Assembly: GCA_963773625.1 (NCBI GenBank)
Contig: CAVZCJ010000019.1
Location: forward strand, 451,366 to 515,365
DNA: 64,000 nucleotides
Source: DATARH01 sp963773625
GTDB taxonomy: Bacteria > Pseudomonadota > Alphaproteobacteria > ATCC43930 > CGMCC-115725
Direction of reading: 5' to 3'
The notes under the pieces were generated by a model. It saw nothing but the letters and a program-made list of their open reading frames with translations. It was not told the DNA's origin and searched no databases. Positions 39,474 to 48,733 of the stretch are shown in pieces. Made by a program: the position numbers and the translations under genes. How positions within the stretch are numbered: the stretch's first letter is position 1; each line of letters begins with the position of its first letter.

Positions 39474-40584
39474 TTAGGCGATCGGCACGCGGCGTTTTGC
39501 CAGTTCCGCCTCATTGACCACAAGGCCGAGCCCAGGCGCATCCGGCAAACGAAACAACCCGTCGATGGGAAGCGGCGGGTTCTCGAATATCGCATGAGTG
39601 CGGGACGACGGGTCGTTCCACTCGCTGGGTTTGGTCCGACCCATCTGGCAGGCAGCAATGTGCAGGCTCGCCATATGGCCAATCGTCGGCTGCGTCTGGT
39701 GCGGCACCAGTTCGGCGCCATACGCGTGACACAGGGCAAGGCACTGCATTAGCCCGGTGATGCCGCCCATTTTGACGATGTCCGGCTGGACCATGCGCAC
39801 GCCGGCAGAGATCAGGTCGGCGAGACCGGGTAGCGTGTAGGTCTGTTCGCCTGCCGAGACGGTGATGTCGAGCCGCTGGGCGACCTCGCCCATCACCTTG
39901 ACGTGATAGTGTTGGACGGGTTCCTCGAACCACCAATAGCCGAGCTCCTCGAGCGCCCGCCCGACGCGGATCGCGCCGCCGACCGAATAGCCGTTGTTCG
40001 CATCGAAGGCGAGCGGGAACGCATCGCCAACCAGCTTCCGAACGGCTTTAGCCTTAGCGATATCACCCGGGATGTCGACATCGGCCTTGGTGCGGTCGGC
40101 ATCGAAGCGGATTTTGACCGCGGCTGGCCGGTCCTATTATACGCGTCTCGACAACCCGCAAGACCTCGTCGGCGCTGCGCTCGCCATTGCCGCCGATCGA
40201 TGCATAGAACGGCAGCTCGGTCTGCCACGCGCCGCCGAGCAGCTTGTAGATCGGCTGCTTGAAGAGCTTGCCCTTGATGTCCCACAGCGCGATATCGAGC
40301 GCCGCCAACGCCCCGGTTAGCGCCCCCTCGGGGCCCAGCTTGACGAGGCGGTGCAGCGCGGTGTCGAGCAGCACCGCGTGATCGAGCGGGTCCTTGCCGA
40401 CCAGCATCGGTGTGATGTCGCGGGCGATGATGCCGAGCGAGGCGAGGCCACCCAGCATCGGCGACGCCTCGCCGATCCCGGAAGTACCATCGTCGCAATG
40501 GATGCGGACAAAGGCGCTGTTCTGCTGCGGCCGGTCATTTGGCGACCAGCGGACCTGGAAGACCTCGACCGTCTCGATCTTCAT
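39474..40584 (-). CDS. Mandelate racemase/muconate lactonizing enzyme family protein, frameshifted
   Basis: A 369-residue enolase-superfamily enzyme after removal of one base. The N-terminal capping domain (MKIETVEVFQVRWSPNDRPQ) precedes a barrel with AAVKIRFDADR (catalytic basic pair), AFDANNGYSV, WFEEPVQHYH and SAGEQTYTLPGL as the three metal carboxylates, and LVPHQTQPTIGH for the His. The frame shifts between 40119 and 40134. Members abstract an alpha-proton from a carboxylate; the substrate is unknown. The VOC genes immediately upstream suggest a catabolic operon. Confidence 0.88.
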
Positions 40585-40591
40585 GGAAACC

Positions 40592-40960
40592 TCAGTAATT
40601 CGAGATCTCGATCGAGTTTCCGTCTGGGTCGTCGATATAGACCGACTGGATCGTGCCGATCGCACCGGCGCGCGGCCCCTGCATCCGCACCGGCACCCCG
40701 CAGCTTTCGAGATGCGCGGTGACGTCGGCAACCGGTGTGTCGGTGACGAAGCAGATATGCGCCGGCATGCGCTTGTCGCCCGCCATAGCCATTGGCCCAC
40801 CGGCGGCATCGAGATGGATTTTCTGCTGGCCGAACAGCAGCGCGGCTCGCCCTTCGGCGATCGTCTCCGCCTCCATGCCGAGCACCTTCTTGTAGAAGGC
40901 CATGCTGCGGTCGATGTCGGCGACGGTGATATTGAGATGGTCGATGCGCTCGATCTTCAT
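40592..40960 (-). CDS. VOC family protein (glyoxalase-like), copy 1
   Basis: A 122-residue vicinal-oxygen-chelate protein. It begins MKIERIDHLNITVADIDRSM (metal His), continues with FYKKVLGMEAETIAEGR and QQKIHLD (second His), and ends in IQSVYIDDPDGNSIEISNY with the conserved Glu. Such proteins bind a metal and act as lyases, isomerases or dioxygenases. It is a tandem paralogue of the next gene and lies 7 bases before the enolase-superfamily gene. Confidence 0.9.
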   Translation of the reverse strand: MKIERIDHLNITVADIDRSMAFYKKVLGMEAETIAEGRAALLFGQQKIHLDAAGGPMAMAGDKRMPAHICFVTDTPVADVTAHLESCGVPVRMQGPRAGAIGTIQSVYIDDPDGNSIEISNY

Positions 40961-40971
40961 GTCGTCCTCCT

Positions 40972-41349
40972 TCAATAGTTCGAAATCTCGACCAGGTTCT
41001 GATCGGGGTCGCGGATATAGACCGATGTAATCGTCCCGATCGCCCCGGCGCGCGGCCCCGGCCCGGTGATGATCGGCACGCCGCATGAGTTCAGATGAGC
41101 GACGACCTCGGCAATCGGCGTCTCGGTGATAAAGCAGAGATCCCCCGACCCTGCCGTCGGCTTGTCGGCGACGAGGCCGGGGATGTCATCGGCGGGATGC
41201 AGATTGATCTTCTGCTGACCAAAGCGCAGCGCGGTGCGGCCCTCGCCGAATTGCACCACCTCCATGCCGAGCACCTTCGTATAAAAGTCGCAGGTCTTGG
41301 GGATGCTGGCGACGGTCAGCACCAGATGATCGAGCCGAGCGATCTGCAT
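40972..41349 (-). CDS. VOC family protein (glyoxalase-like), copy 2
   Basis: A 125-residue VOC protein starting MQIARLDHLVLTVASIPKTC and ending SVYIRDPDQNLVEISNY, with the same metal-ligand pattern as copy 1 (His near residue 8, His in QQKINLHPAD, Glu in the tail). The shared GPRAGAIGTI loop shows recent duplication. It is the first gene of the VOC-VOC-enolase set and is divergent from the SDR gene. Confidence 0.9.
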   Translation of the reverse strand: MQIARLDHLVLTVASIPKTCDFYTKVLGMEVVQFGEGRTALRFGQQKINLHPADDIPGLVADKPTAGSGDLCFITETPIAEVVAHLNSCGVPIITGPGPRAGAIGTITSVYIRDPDQNLVEISNY

Positions 41350-41438
41350 CGGAGCCTCCGCTGTGCGTGCCCAAGCTTGCCATGTCCGACCGTGCGGGGC
41401 CAGGATTTGACGGATCACGGTCCCTTGGGAGGAACATG

Positions 41439-42233
41439 ATGAACCGGCTCGACGGCAAGGTGGCACTGATTTCCGGCGCGGCGCGCGGGATCGGCGCCGA
41501 GACCGCGAAGTTGATGATCGAGGCCGGCGCCAAGGTCGCCATCGGCGATGTGCTCGACGAGCGCGGCCGCGAGACCGCCCGCTCGCTCGGCGACAGCGCG
41601 CTCTACCACCATCTCGACGTGACCCGCGAGGACGATTGGAATGCCGCCGTCGCCGCGACGGTGGCTCGCTTCGGCGGGATCGATATCCTGGTCAACAATG
41701 CCGGGATGTTCCTCGGCAAGGGCATCGAAGAGGCGAGCCTCGACGAATGGCATCGCCTCTGCGCGATTAACCTGACCGGCGTCTTCCTCGGTACCAAGCT
41801 GGCGCTGCCGGCGCTGCGCGAGCGTGCGCATGCGAGCGCGCAGGGCAGCGCGATCGTCAACCTTGCCTCGGTCGCGGGGCTGGTCGGCTCGCAGCTCGAC
41901 CCGCTCTACTCGATGACCAAAGGCGGGGTAACCCTGTTCACCAAATCCGCGGCGCTGGAGTTCGCCCGCAAGGGCTACCGGATCCGGGTCAACTCGATCC
42001 ATCCCGGGGTGATCCAGACCGATATGGGCGAGCAAACCTTCACCGCCCGCGCCCGCAACACCGGCAGCAACGATGTCGAGGCGGCGCGCCGGACGGCGCT
42101 GTCAACACATCCGATCGGCCGGCTCGGCGTCCCCAACGACATCGCCAAGGGGATCGTGTTCCTGGCGTCGGACGATGCCGGGTTCATGACCGGAGCCGGG
42201 CTGGTCGTCGACGGCGGGCTGACGGCGCAGTAG
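41439..42233 (+). CDS. Short-chain dehydrogenase/reductase
   Basis: A 264-residue classical SDR with LISGAARGIGAETAKLMIEA, NNAGMFLGKG, the catalytic Ser in NLASVAGLVGSQ and YSMTKGGV, ending in VVDGGLTAQ. I chose the second of two adjacent ATGs (41439) because GGGAGG lies 5 bases upstream of it but too close to the first. The substrate is unknown. The 3' end overlaps the convergent debranching-enzyme gene by 50 bases. Confidence 0.92.
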   Translation: MNRLDGKVALISGAARGIGAETAKLMIEAGAKVAIGDVLDERGRETARSLGDSALYHHLDVTREDDWNAAVAATVARFGGIDILVNNAGMFLGKGIEEASLDEWHRLCAINLTGVFLGTKLALPALRERAHASAQGSAIVNLASVAGLVGSQLDPLYSMTKGGVTLFTKSAALEFARKGYRIRVNSIHPGVIQTDMGEQTFTARARNTGSNDVEAARRTALSTHPIGRLGVPNDIAKGIVFLASDDAGFMTGAGLVVDGGLTAQ

Positions 42234-44250
42234 CCGACTTTGCGTGCTCGAGCTTCCACCAAGCCTCAAGCACGCAAGTGACCGACCAAGCCTGGGCCGG
42301 ACAGCCGCGCGGCGCGTGCGGCGGGTCGCCGTCAAAGATTTCGCTGACCTGGCCGAGCCCGGCGTCGCGGAGGTGATCGGCAATCGGCTCCAAGAGAGCC
42401 TGAGCCGCTGCGGCGTCGCCGGTCACCCGGTATTGCGCCAGCGCCCACGGCCCCAGCAACCAGGCCCAGACCGTGCCCTGGTGATAGGCGCCGTCGCGCT
42501 CCGCCGGACCGCCGGCGTAGACGCCGCGATAGCCCGGTTCGCCAGGCGCCAGCGTGCGCAGTCCGAACCGGGTCACCAGCGGCGCGCAGGCATCGAGCAC
42601 GGCGCGCTGCTGTTCCGGGTCGAGCGGGCTTGCGTGCAGGCTGACCGCAAAGACCTGATTGGGCCTCAGGCTGGCATCATCGACACCGTTGGGACAGTCG
42701 ATCACGTCGTAAAGTCCCGGTCGATCGCGGCCGACGAAGCGCGCGAAGCCGGCCCGCGCCTTATCGGCGGCGGTTCTGTATGCGGCGCCGGACAATCCGA
42801 TCCGATCCGCCAACTCAGCCATCGCGACGAGCGCGTTGAACCACAGCGCATTGACCTCAACCGGTTTGCCGACGCGCGGTGTCACCACCCAATCGCCGAC
42901 CTTGGCGTCCATCCAGGTCAGCTGCACTCCCGGTTCGCCGGCGCGCAGCAGCCCGTCCGCCGGGTCGGCGGCGATGCCGTAGCGCGTCCCGCGCGTGTAG
43001 TGCTCGACGATCGATTCCAGCACCGGGAACGCGCGCTTGAGCGCCGCCTCGTCGCCGCTCGCCGCGACATAGGCGCGCCATGCCTCGATAAACCACAGGG
43101 CGGCATCGACTGAGTTGTACGCGGATGCCGACCCGTCTTCCGGGAAGACGTTGGGTACCATCCCACGATCGACGCAACGAGCGAAGGTTTCGAGGACCAG
43201 CCGCGCAGGGCCATAACGCCCGACCGCGAGGCCCAATCCGGGTATCGCGATCATCGTGTCGCGGCCCCAATCGCCGAACCAGGGATACCCGGCGATAACC
43301 GAGCGCCCATCCGCTACGCCGGGTATCGGCCGGACGATGCGGAACAGGTCGGTGGCAAGCACCAGCCGCATCACCCAGCCAGGTGCCTCCGTGAAAATCG
43401 GATCGGCGCCAATCGCCTCGCTCAGCACGGCACGATCGTGCGCACGGCGCCGATCGAACGCGGCATCAAGAACAATCGCCGCATCCGGGGCGAGACTTGC
43501 GATGTAGCCAGTCCATCGGCCGGGCCGCAGCGGCAGGACGCCGTCGGCGATATGCAGATGCGAGTCGCGGTCGTTGAGGCCGCGCTCGCGCTCGATCGGC
43601 AGGTCGAAATTGCCGTACCAGTCACGGTGCGACGCGATCTCGCCGTCGGTGCCGGCAATGCTCAAGGTGAAGCGGCCCGGCGTCGTGAGCGTTAGCCTGG
43701 TTCCCTTTACCGCGATTTCAGGATTGAAGCCCGCTTCCCAGGTATCGCCATGGTGGTCGCGACCATTGGCGAGGAACGTGACGGATAGCGAAGCATCGCC
43801 AACCTCGCCCTCCAGCCGCCAGGCGAGGCAGACCGTGTCGGCGCCCGGCTCCATCCAGACGCGGTGCTCGACGATCGCTTCGCCGCAGCGAAATCGCCAG
43901 ACCGGCATGGTGCCGTCGAGATGGAAGCTGGCGAGCAGCTTGTATCCCTCGGGGTCGATCGCGCCGCCACCCCAGCGATTGGTGAAGAGCGGGTAGCGCG
44001 CATCGCCAAGATGCAGCGTCGCGTCCGCCTTGGTCAGGACCAGCACGCGGCCGAGCGGCGGATCGACCGGCGCGATCAGCAACCCGTGATAACGCCGGGT
44101 GAGGCTCAGCGCCACCGTGCCGCCGGCATAGCCGCCCTTGCCGTTGGCGAGCCACCATTCGCGGCACTCGTTGGCGGCCAGATCGCTCAATTCGGCTGCC
44201 TCGAAGCGGATTGGCGCCAGGCGATCGAGCGGGTCGCCGCCTGTCGCCAT
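42184..44250 (-). CDS. Glycogen debranching enzyme-like amylo-alpha-1,6-glucosidase (GH133)
   Basis: A 688-residue protein with the GDE N-terminal domain (REWWLANGKGGYAGGTVALS, RYHGLLIAPVDPPLGR) and an (alpha/alpha)6 GH133 domain containing WFGDWGRDTMIAIPGLGLA, YNSVDAALWFIEA, QLTWMDAKVGDWVVTPR and YHQGTVWAWLLGPWALA. It would cleave alpha-1,6 branches of glycogen-like glucans or related oligosaccharides. Its ATG overlaps the stop of the GH63-like gene (TGATG), so the two are translationally coupled. Confidence 0.93.
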   Translation of the reverse strand: MATGGDPLDRLAPIRFEAAELSDLAANECREWWLANGKGGYAGGTVALSLTRRYHGLLIAPVDPPLGRVLVLTKADATLHLGDARYPLFTNRWGGGAIDPEGYKLLASFHLDGTMPVWRFRCGEAIVEHRVWMEPGADTVCLAWRLEGEVGDASLSVTFLANGRDHHGDTWEAGFNPEIAVKGTRLTLTTPGRFTLSIAGTDGEIASHRDWYGNFDLPIERERGLNDRDSHLHIADGVLPLRPGRWTGYIASLAPDAAIVLDAAFDRRRAHDRAVLSEAIGADPIFTEAPGWVMRLVLATDLFRIVRPIPGVADGRSVIAGYPWFGDWGRDTMIAIPGLGLAVGRYGPARLVLETFARCVDRGMVPNVFPEDGSASAYNSVDAALWFIEAWRAYVAASGDEAALKRAFPVLESIVEHYTRGTRYGIAADPADGLLRAGEPGVQLTWMDAKVGDWVVTPRVGKPVEVNALWFNALVAMAELADRIGLSGAAYRTAADKARAGFARFVGRDRPGLYDVIDCPNGVDDASLRPNQVFAVSLHASPLDPEQQRAVLDACAPLVTRFGLRTLAPGEPGYRGVYAGGPAERDGAYHQGTVWAWLLGPWALAQYRVTGDAAAAQALLEPIADHLRDAGLGQVSEIFDGDPPHAPRGCPAQAWSVTCVLEAWWKLEHAKSATAPSARRRRPARLRS

Positions 44251-46979
44251 CAGCTGCTGACTTCGGCCGCGTCAGTCACCAACTCTCCCGCGAGTTCCTC
44301 CGCCAAGACATGGTTATTGCGGGGCCGCGGATGCAGCAGCAAGGCCACCAATGCGGTCCAGCCAGTCTGGTGCGACGCGCCGCAGCCCCGGCCGGTGTCG
44401 CCGTCGAAGTACTCATAGAACAGCGGATCGTCCTGGAAATCGGGGCGTCCAGGCGGAGGCGGAGGCCCCAGCACCGGGCGGCGGCCACCGCCATCGCGCA
44501 GGAACAGCCGGCACAGCCGCTGCGCCACCTCGTCGGCCGCCTCGGCAAGGTTGACGAATTTACCCGAGCCGACAGGACATTCGATGCGGAAATCGTCGCC
44601 GTAATAGCCGTGGAAGCGACGCAGCGACTCGATCAGCAGGAAATTCACCGGCATCCACACCGGGCCGCGCCAGTTCGAGTTGCCGCCAAAAGCCTCCGTG
44701 GTCAACTCGCCAGGCACGTAGCCGATGCTGAATTGGCTGCCGCCGTGCTCGAAAACAAACGGATTCTTCTCATGAGATTTCGAGATCGACCGAATGCCGT
44801 GATCGGAGAGAAATTCGGTCTCGTCGAGCATCCGCCGCAGCAGGCATTTCATCCGGTGGCCGCGCAGCAGCGATAGAAGATGCCGCTCCTCGTCGCTCTC
44901 CACCATCCACCGCGACACCAGACGGGCAAGCTCCGGCCTGTGGTCAAGGAACCAATGCAACCGCTTGGAAAACTCGGGAAGGCGAGCAATCACCGCGCTG
45001 TCCAGCACTTCGACTGCGAAAAGCGGGATCAGCCCGACCATCGACCGCACCCTCAACGGCACGGCGCGGTCTCCCGGCAGGTCGAGCACGTCGTAATAAA
45101 ACTCGTCGGCCTCATCCCACAGGCCGATCCCCTCGCCCAGAATGTTGCTCATCGCCTCGGCGATCAGCAGGAAGTGCTCGAAAAACTTGGTGGCGATCGC
45201 CTCGTAGACGTGATCGCGGGTCGCCAATTCGAGAGCAATCCGCATCAGGTTGAGGGTGTACATCGCCATCCAGGCGGTGCCGTCGGACTGGTTGATGTGT
45301 CCACCGGTCGGCAGCGGCGCGCTGCGGTCGAAGATCCCGATGTTGTCGAGCCCGAGAAACCCGCCCTGGAAAATGTTGCGGTCTTCGGCGTCCTTGCGGT
45401 TCACCCACCAAGTGAAATTGATCATCAGCTTGTGGAAGACACGCTCCAGAAAACCGCGATCGCCTTGCCCACCCCGCGCGAGGCGGTCGATCTCGTAGAC
45501 CCGCCATGCCGCCCAGGCGTGCACCGGTGGATTGACGTCGCCGAACGCCCACTCGTAGGCCGGGAGTTGGCCGTTCGGATGCATATACCATTCGCGAGTC
45601 AGGAGAACGAGCTGATCCTTGGCGAATTCGGGGTCGATCAGCGCCAGACTCACACAGTGGAACCCAAGGTCCCACGCGGCGTACCACGGGTATTCCCAAC
45701 TGTCCGGCATCGCCAGGACATCGGAGTTGTAGATGTGCCCCCAATCCTTGTTGCGGGCCTCGAGCCGGTCCGCCGGTGGCGGCGGTTGCAGCGGGTCGCC
45801 ATGCAACCATTGGCGCACGTCGAGACAATAGAATTGCTTCGACCACAATAGGCCGGCCAAGGCCTGACGGTGCACCAGGCGCGCGTCGCGATCCTCAATG
45901 CCGTGCTGAACCGCCTCGTAGAAATCGTCCGCCTCGGCGTGCCGCCGGCGCATGACGGTCGCGAAATCCTCGCCCTCCTCGATCACCGCGAGGCGGAAGC
46001 GGAACTCGGCTTCTCCACCGGGCGGTAAATCCGCCCGGCAATGCGCCGCGACCTTGGTGCCCAAGCGCTGTGGGTTCACCGCGCCGCGGTCGCCATTAAC
46101 GATGTAGTCGTTGATGCCGTCCTTAAAATAGCCATCCGCCTTGGCGCCATAGAGGTGGCGCGGGTTGGTGTCGTTTTCGCAGAACAACAACTCGTGGGCG
46201 CCGTCGCAGGTAAAGCGCATCGCCGGCATGTTCGGGTGAAACGTCGTCACCGAGCCGTCATTGTGGCCGGCAAACAGCGGCCGCTCGGCGCACGGCGCCC
46301 AAGACCATATGTTGCGCGCCCATAGCTGCGGCAGGACATGCAGCGTCGCGCGTTCGGGGCCACGATTGGTGACGGTAACCTGGCACAGTATGTCGTCCAG
46401 CTGCGCCTTGGCATATTCGATGACCACATCGAAATACCGATCCCCGTCGAAGACTCCGGTGTCGATCAACTCGAACTCGGGTTCGTTCTTGCCGCGCCGG
46501 CGGTTCTCCTCGACGAGCCGCGCGTAGGGGAAGGCGGCCTGCGGATACTTGTAAAGCATCTGCATGTAGGAGTGCGTCGGGGTGCCGTCGAGGTGGTAGT
46601 AGACCTCCTTCACGTCCTCGCCGTGATTGCCCTCGCTGTTGGTGAGGCCGAACAAGCGCTCCTTGAGGATCGGGTCCTTGCCGTTCCACAGCGCGAGGCC
46701 GAGGCACAGGAACAGATGCTCGTCGCCGAATCCGCCGAGTCCGTCCTCGCCCCAGCGATAGGCGCGGCTGCGCGCGTGATCGTGCGGGAAATACTCCCAA
46801 GCATTGCCGTGTTCGCTGTAATCCTCGCGCACCGTGCCCCATTGCCGGTCGCTCACATAAGGGCCCCAAAGCCGCCACGGAGCGCCCAGGCGGGCTTCCT
46901 CGAGCCGGCGCCCCTCCGCGGTTTCCCCGGGGTGACGGCGGGGCGCCGCGACGCGGCCTCTGCGTTGCGCGGTGGCCAT
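44250..46979 (-). CDS. GH63-like (MGH1-type) glucosidase
   Basis: A 909-residue glycoside hydrolase of the GH63/MGH1 type. Recognisable segments are RLWGPYVSDRQWGTVREDYS, YFPHDHARSRAYRWGEDG, WEYPWYAAWDLGFHCV, QLPAYEWAFGDVNPPVHAW, FLGLDNIGIFDRSAPLP and FGGNSNWRGPVWMPVNF. Bacterial members act on alpha-glucosides such as glucosylglycerate or mannosylglycerate. There is no signal peptide, so it is cytoplasmic. Start at 46979, overlapping the AhpD-like stop by one base; three genes (AhpD-like, GH63, GH133) thus form an operon. Confidence 0.9.
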   Translation of the reverse strand: MATAQRRGRVAAPRRHPGETAEGRRLEEARLGAPWRLWGPYVSDRQWGTVREDYSEHGNAWEYFPHDHARSRAYRWGEDGLGGFGDEHLFLCLGLALWNGKDPILKERLFGLTNSEGNHGEDVKEVYYHLDGTPTHSYMQMLYKYPQAAFPYARLVEENRRRGKNEPEFELIDTGVFDGDRYFDVVIEYAKAQLDDILCQVTVTNRGPERATLHVLPQLWARNIWSWAPCAERPLFAGHNDGSVTTFHPNMPAMRFTCDGAHELLFCENDTNPRHLYGAKADGYFKDGINDYIVNGDRGAVNPQRLGTKVAAHCRADLPPGGEAEFRFRLAVIEEGEDFATVMRRRHAEADDFYEAVQHGIEDRDARLVHRQALAGLLWSKQFYCLDVRQWLHGDPLQPPPPADRLEARNKDWGHIYNSDVLAMPDSWEYPWYAAWDLGFHCVSLALIDPEFAKDQLVLLTREWYMHPNGQLPAYEWAFGDVNPPVHAWAAWRVYEIDRLARGGQGDRGFLERVFHKLMINFTWWVNRKDAEDRNIFQGGFLGLDNIGIFDRSAPLPTGGHINQSDGTAWMAMYTLNLMRIALELATRDHVYEAIATKFFEHFLLIAEAMSNILGEGIGLWDEADEFYYDVLDLPGDRAVPLRVRSMVGLIPLFAVEVLDSAVIARLPEFSKRLHWFLDHRPELARLVSRWMVESDEERHLLSLLRGHRMKCLLRRMLDETEFLSDHGIRSISKSHEKNPFVFEHGGSQFSIGYVPGELTTEAFGGNSNWRGPVWMPVNFLLIESLRRFHGYYGDDFRIECPVGSGKFVNLAEAADEVAQRLCRLFLRDGGGRRPVLGPPPPPGRPDFQDDPLFYEYFDGDTGRGCGASHQTGWTALVALLLHPRPRNNHVLAEELAGELVTDAAEVSS

Positions 46980-47539
46980 CAGCCGCCTAGGGCGGCGACG
47001 CCGCTCGCCGCCTCCGCTTCTTCTTCGATTTGCAACGCGTCGTTGAAGCGGTTGAAGAAGCCGCATAGCGCGATGCGCAGCGTCAACTCGACAATCTGCG
47101 CGTCGCCAAAATGTCGCCGCAGCCGCGCAAACAGCGTTTCCGGTAGACGGTTCGGACGCTCGGTGACGGCGATCGCATACTCGACGACGAGCCGGTCAGT
47201 CTCGTCAAATTCGGGGTTGTCGCTGTATTCGAGAATGCGCCGCGCCCCTTCCGGCGAGACGCCTTCGATGGCGAGAAACGGCGCGTGATGCGCGACGCAG
47301 TACTCGCACTCGTTCAGTTTGGAGACGGCGACAATCGCCAGCTCCAGATAGCGCTTTGGCAAAGTCTGCGCCGCCCGCAGTTCCATAAGCAATGGCATCA
47401 AGTGGCGCAACGCTGGCGGGATATGCGCGAACACCGCGACCTGGTTGCGGAACGGCCCGTAGGTGCCGGCGAAGTCCTCATAGATTCGGGCGAGATCCGC
47501 GGGGAGCTCATGCGGATCGATGTCGCGCACCCGGGCCAT
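46979..47539 (-). CDS. Carboxymuconolactone decarboxylase/AhpD-like protein
   Basis: A 186-residue all-helical protein of the AhpD-like superfamily. The redox motif ECEYCVAHHAPFL (Glu, two Cys, His) is intact, indicating thiol peroxidase-partner activity rather than decarboxylation. The second helical repeat contains DRLVVEYAIAVTERP. It leads the operon with the two glycosidases; the link is unexplained. Confidence 0.9.
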   Translation of the reverse strand: MARVRDIDPHELPADLARIYEDFAGTYGPFRNQVAVFAHIPPALRHLMPLLMELRAAQTLPKRYLELAIVAVSKLNECEYCVAHHAPFLAIEGVSPEGARRILEYSDNPEFDETDRLVVEYAIAVTERPNRLPETLFARLRRHFGDAQIVELTLRIALCGFFNRFNDALQIEEEAEAASGVAALGG

Positions 47540-47698
47540 AGCTGGTCCTCCCTTACGACTTACCGCTTATTGAAGCCTCAGGCCCGCGACCGGCTCGGTC
47601 AAGGGGCCATGCAGATTGTCGCAAGCCTTTTGCCGAACTAACGACCACCTTACATTGGCAGAACTGAAAGGCGAGATTGCAACGCGGGGGTTACAGGT

Positions 47699-48733
47699 TT
47701 GCGACCGCGATGGCTATTCATTGGGCTCTGCCTCGTCGGGATCTTTGGCGCGGCCGATCGCGGCCGCGCCGCCGATAGCGTGCTGATCACTGGGCTCAAC
47801 CGCGCCATCTTCGCGGAAGAGAGCCGGGCCGGGAACACAAGTCCGCATCTTCTCCCACTGCTTGACCAACTCGCCGGCGCGCAGTTCGACGACGGCGCAC
47901 TGGCCGAAGCTGCCGAATCGCGCCACCGAGCGCTGAAGATCGCCATCGCCGCTTATGGCTGCAGCTCGCCCAACGTGGCCAACGCGATGATCGCGCTCGC
48001 CGAGATCGACATCATGCGATTGCGGTATTTCAATGCCGAGCCGCTTCTGACCGTCGCGGTCGCGGATATCGGCGAGCGCCTCGGCACGAAGAACCCGGCT
48101 TTAGCCGCCCCGCTCGCGGCACTAGCCCGCATTGCCGTGGCGCGGGGCGAATTTGATCGCGCGGAGCATCTCGCCGGTCGTGCCCATGCCGTAGCGGCGC
48201 ACGATCCCGGTCAATCGGCGGAGGCGTTGCGGGCTCTCGGCGCCGCCTATGCCGGCGAAAAACGCTTTCCGGAGGGTGAAGCGGTGTTGCGCCAAGCGAT
48301 CGCACTTGATCTGCGGGTATATGGCGAGACGGGTCTTGAGACCGCCCGCAGCCTAGCCATGCTCGCCAATCTGCTGCTCCGCGCGAAACGCTTCGACGAG
48401 GCGCTGCTGCCCGCCGAACAGGCGCTCGTCATCGACCAGGCTCGGCTCGGCTCCACGCATCCGCTCATCGCCGACGATTTCTGTGATCTCGGACTGATTT
48501 ATGCAGGGCTCAAGCGCTATGAGGATGCAACCAGGAGCCTGACCTACGCGATGGGGCTGCTTATCAAAGCGGGCGGCAGGGATAGCTCGCGTTTCGCCTA
48601 TGCCGAGCTCGATCTCGCCGGTGTATTGCGGACGCTTGGCAACGACAAAGCGGCGGATGTCAGCTTCGCCGACGCCAAGCGCATCCTCGACAAGACCGAG
48701 GAGGAAGACCGCCAGCGCGAGCAACAGCTCTAG
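47699..48733 (+). CDS. Secreted TPR-repeat protein
   Basis: A 344-residue exported protein. After a leader (WLFIGLCLVGIFGAADRGRA) come about five tetratricopeptide-like repeats of the kinesin-light-chain type (AEAAESRHRALKIAIAAYG, GEAVLRQAIALDLRVYGE, LLPAEQALVIDQARLGSTHP). Such repeats bind proteins in the periplasm or at the envelope. The start is a TTG at 47699; it keeps the signal peptide intact. The 3' end overlaps the FAD oxidase gene by 4 bases. Confidence 0.8.
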   Translation: MRPRWLFIGLCLVGIFGAADRGRAADSVLITGLNRAIFAEESRAGNTSPHLLPLLDQLAGAQFDDGALAEAAESRHRALKIAIAAYGCSSPNVANAMIALAEIDIMRLRYFNAEPLLTVAVADIGERLGTKNPALAAPLAALARIAVARGEFDRAEHLAGRAHAVAAHDPGQSAEALRALGAAYAGEKRFPEGEAVLRQAIALDLRVYGETGLETARSLAMLANLLLRAKRFDEALLPAEQALVIDQARLGSTHPLIADDFCDLGLIYAGLKRYEDATRSLTYAMGLLIKAGGRDSSRFAYAELDLAGVLRTLGNDKAADVSFADAKRILDKTEEEDRQREQQL

